Positions 62,834 through 64,000 of a DNA stretch of 64,000 nt are shown here, in pieces (the first letter of the stretch is position 1; each line of letters starts with the position of its first letter). Source of the DNA: Arabidopsis thaliana (lineage: Eukaryota > Streptophyta > Magnoliopsida > Brassicales > Brassicaceae); NCBI RefSeq assembly GCF_000001735.4, contig NC_003071.7:7433151-7497150 (forward strand), read 5' to 3'. The notes beneath the pieces were generated by a model that did not search any database, had not been told where the DNA came from, and saw nothing but the letters and a program-made list of their open reading frames with translations. A program made the translations under genes and the position numbers.

Positions 62834-63230
62834 TGTTAATGGTTAAGAGTGAGGGTTTTGGCAAGTGAAGAAGAGATTGAGAGATTTGATGATTTTAAAG
62901 GAGAGGAGAAAGAATGAGAGGGAAATTGGCTGTTGCCAGCTGCAGTGAGCGTGGGCTTCACGCGCTAGCCTTGTTGTTGTTTGTCTGTCTTCTTCTCTTG
63001 GGGATGACATAAATTTGGGATGGGATTTCTCAATTTTTGAGTTCTTTAAAAAATATAAAATTATAAAGTGATACTATAATACAGAGTTGAAGAAATTAAA
63101 TTTGTAAAGATTATTACTATGATGTTTATTAACTTGAAGCGAATTTGTGGAAATGAAAGTGATAAATTTTATATTCGGATATAGTGCATTTTTAGTATGA
63201 AAATGGGAGAGGGGAATTTTTATAAGTGAA
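62834..63230. other. EXL5 upstream region
   Basis: Promoter and 5' UTR of EXL5. The stretch near the start codon is purine-rich on the plus strand, that is CT-rich in the transcript. No clear TATA box. Confidence 0.45.
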
Positions 63231-63254
63231 AATATATATATATATATATATATA
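63231..63254. repeat. (TA)n microsatellite
   Basis: About 12 TA units directly followed by a T run. On the minus strand this is an A run followed by TA units, as often found at the 3' end of a SINE. Confidence 0.95.
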
Positions 63255-63390
63255 TTTTTTTGAATATGAGAAGGTTCTGAGGCAAAGTTCGTAATCCTTC
63301 CATGTCCGAAACCATAACATGTAATATTAGTTTAGTTCAAAGCGTCATTCGAACCGACGACCTCTAAGCTTTGCTTAAGGTTTTATTATC
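63232..63390 (-). mobile_element. Possible 5'-truncated tRNA-derived SINE
   Basis: On the minus strand a pol III B-box-like word (GTCGGTTCGAATGACG, near 63357-63342) is preceded by 'GCTTAGAGGTC' and followed by about 90 bp that end in an A run and (TA)n. This is the usual layout of plant SINEs. The A box is not convincing, so the element is truncated or degenerate. Confidence 0.4.
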
Positions 63391-64000
63391 AAAATATTAA
63401 AAAAGCTGATGTAAAAAGTATTTGAATATAGTTTAACATTTTATTAAAAAGAATAACACACGCAATATTTGTACTAATTAGAAGCGATTATAAATAAAAA
63501 AATGTACCATATTTTTTTATAAAAAATTCTCTATGAAAATCTGAAAAAAACCTGATTTTGTTATAATTTATTAATGTAAAAACGTCATTATTAACCATAT
63601 TTTAAAGGCTGGAAGCAAATTTGTTAGACAAGTGGTTTCTTATTATGATTAGTCACGAATTGGGTAATACGAGATATGTAACCGAAGTATTTGCTTTCGA
63701 TCGATATTGAAATGGATGGTAATGGATATTGTTACATCTATTTGATTCGAATATTTTAGTTCTCGTTGAAAAATGATAATCATTATTTTCAATCTTCTTT
63801 TAGCTTTGACAGCCGAAAAAGAAATATCTACTACTCTTTTACTCTTATCGAACTTAAATATCTAAGTTAAATGCATATGTTGGCTTTCTTTCTCTATGTT
63901 ACTTCTTTTTGTCACTGACTATATGGAATTAAAGGCAAAGTTTATTGATGGAGAAAATATCTTACGGTTTTTTTATTGAGACTTTTGTGTCTTAATGCAT
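63391..64000. other. Intergenic DNA at the window end
   Basis: AT-rich, no open frame above background, no RNA gene or repeat recognised. Confidence 0.5.

Overview
This window is plant nuclear DNA. Spliceosomal GT/AG introns, an AT-rich background and the identity and order of the genes all point to Arabidopsis, most likely A. thaliana chromosome 2 in the At2g17080-At2g17230 interval. Locus names are from memory of gene order and protein family, not from a search. I rebuilt exons by hand from splice sites and reading frame. Every multi-exon gene called here closes into one uninterrupted frame, and several give exactly the length I remember for the Arabidopsis protein: SSP 465, LYM2 350, IDH2 367, NLP1 909, DSK2A 538, DSK2B 551, PIX13 414, the 874-aa PPR and the 328-aa pseudokinase.

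Layout. 0-4.2 kb: a DUF241 gene and SHORT SUSPENSOR (SSP), both on the minus strand. 4.2-10.2 kb: no host gene; a Helitron 3' terminus, small repeats, and a roughly 1-kb hAT-like element carrying about 22 units of a 27-bp minisatellite built around E2F-type sites. 10.2-12.8 kb: a DUF630/DUF632 gene. 13.9-21.1 kb: a CACTA-like terminus and a complete 5.5-kb Copia retrotransposon on the minus strand with two LTRs, target-site duplication, primer site and polypurine tract, but with disabled coding sequence. 21.1-26.0 kb: AT-rich intergenic DNA holding a stray copy of the DUF632 gene promoter. 26.0-37.4 kb: LYM2, IDH2, a P-class PPR gene and NLP1. 39.3-43.3 kb: a broken and an intact SSP/BSK-like pseudokinase copy. 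43.7-56.6 kb: DAZ1, tandem DSK2A and DSK2B, a PLS-class PPR gene and the receptor-like cytoplasmic kinase PIX13. 56.6-61.7 kb: intergenic. 61.7-62.8 kb: EXORDIUM-LIKE 5, followed by a SINE-like remnant.

How the genes relate. These are independent host genes, not an operon. Two act in the male germline or on paternal inheritance: SSP, whose paternal transcript drives zygote elongation, and DAZ1, an EAR-type zinc-finger protein of the generative cell with a match to the DUO1 MYB site about 120 bp upstream. LYM2 and PIX13 belong to immunity and membrane signalling, NLP1 to nitrate response, IDH2 to the mitochondrial TCA cycle, and the DSK2 pair to ubiquitin shuttling and autophagy.

No wholly new system is visible. 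The points most worth a second look are the E2F-site minisatellite inside a transposon, the non-TG..CA LTRs of the Copia element, an apparent gene-conversion tract between DSK2A and DSK2B, the triplicated terminal exon of the pseudokinase pseudogene, and the displaced DUF632 promoter copy.
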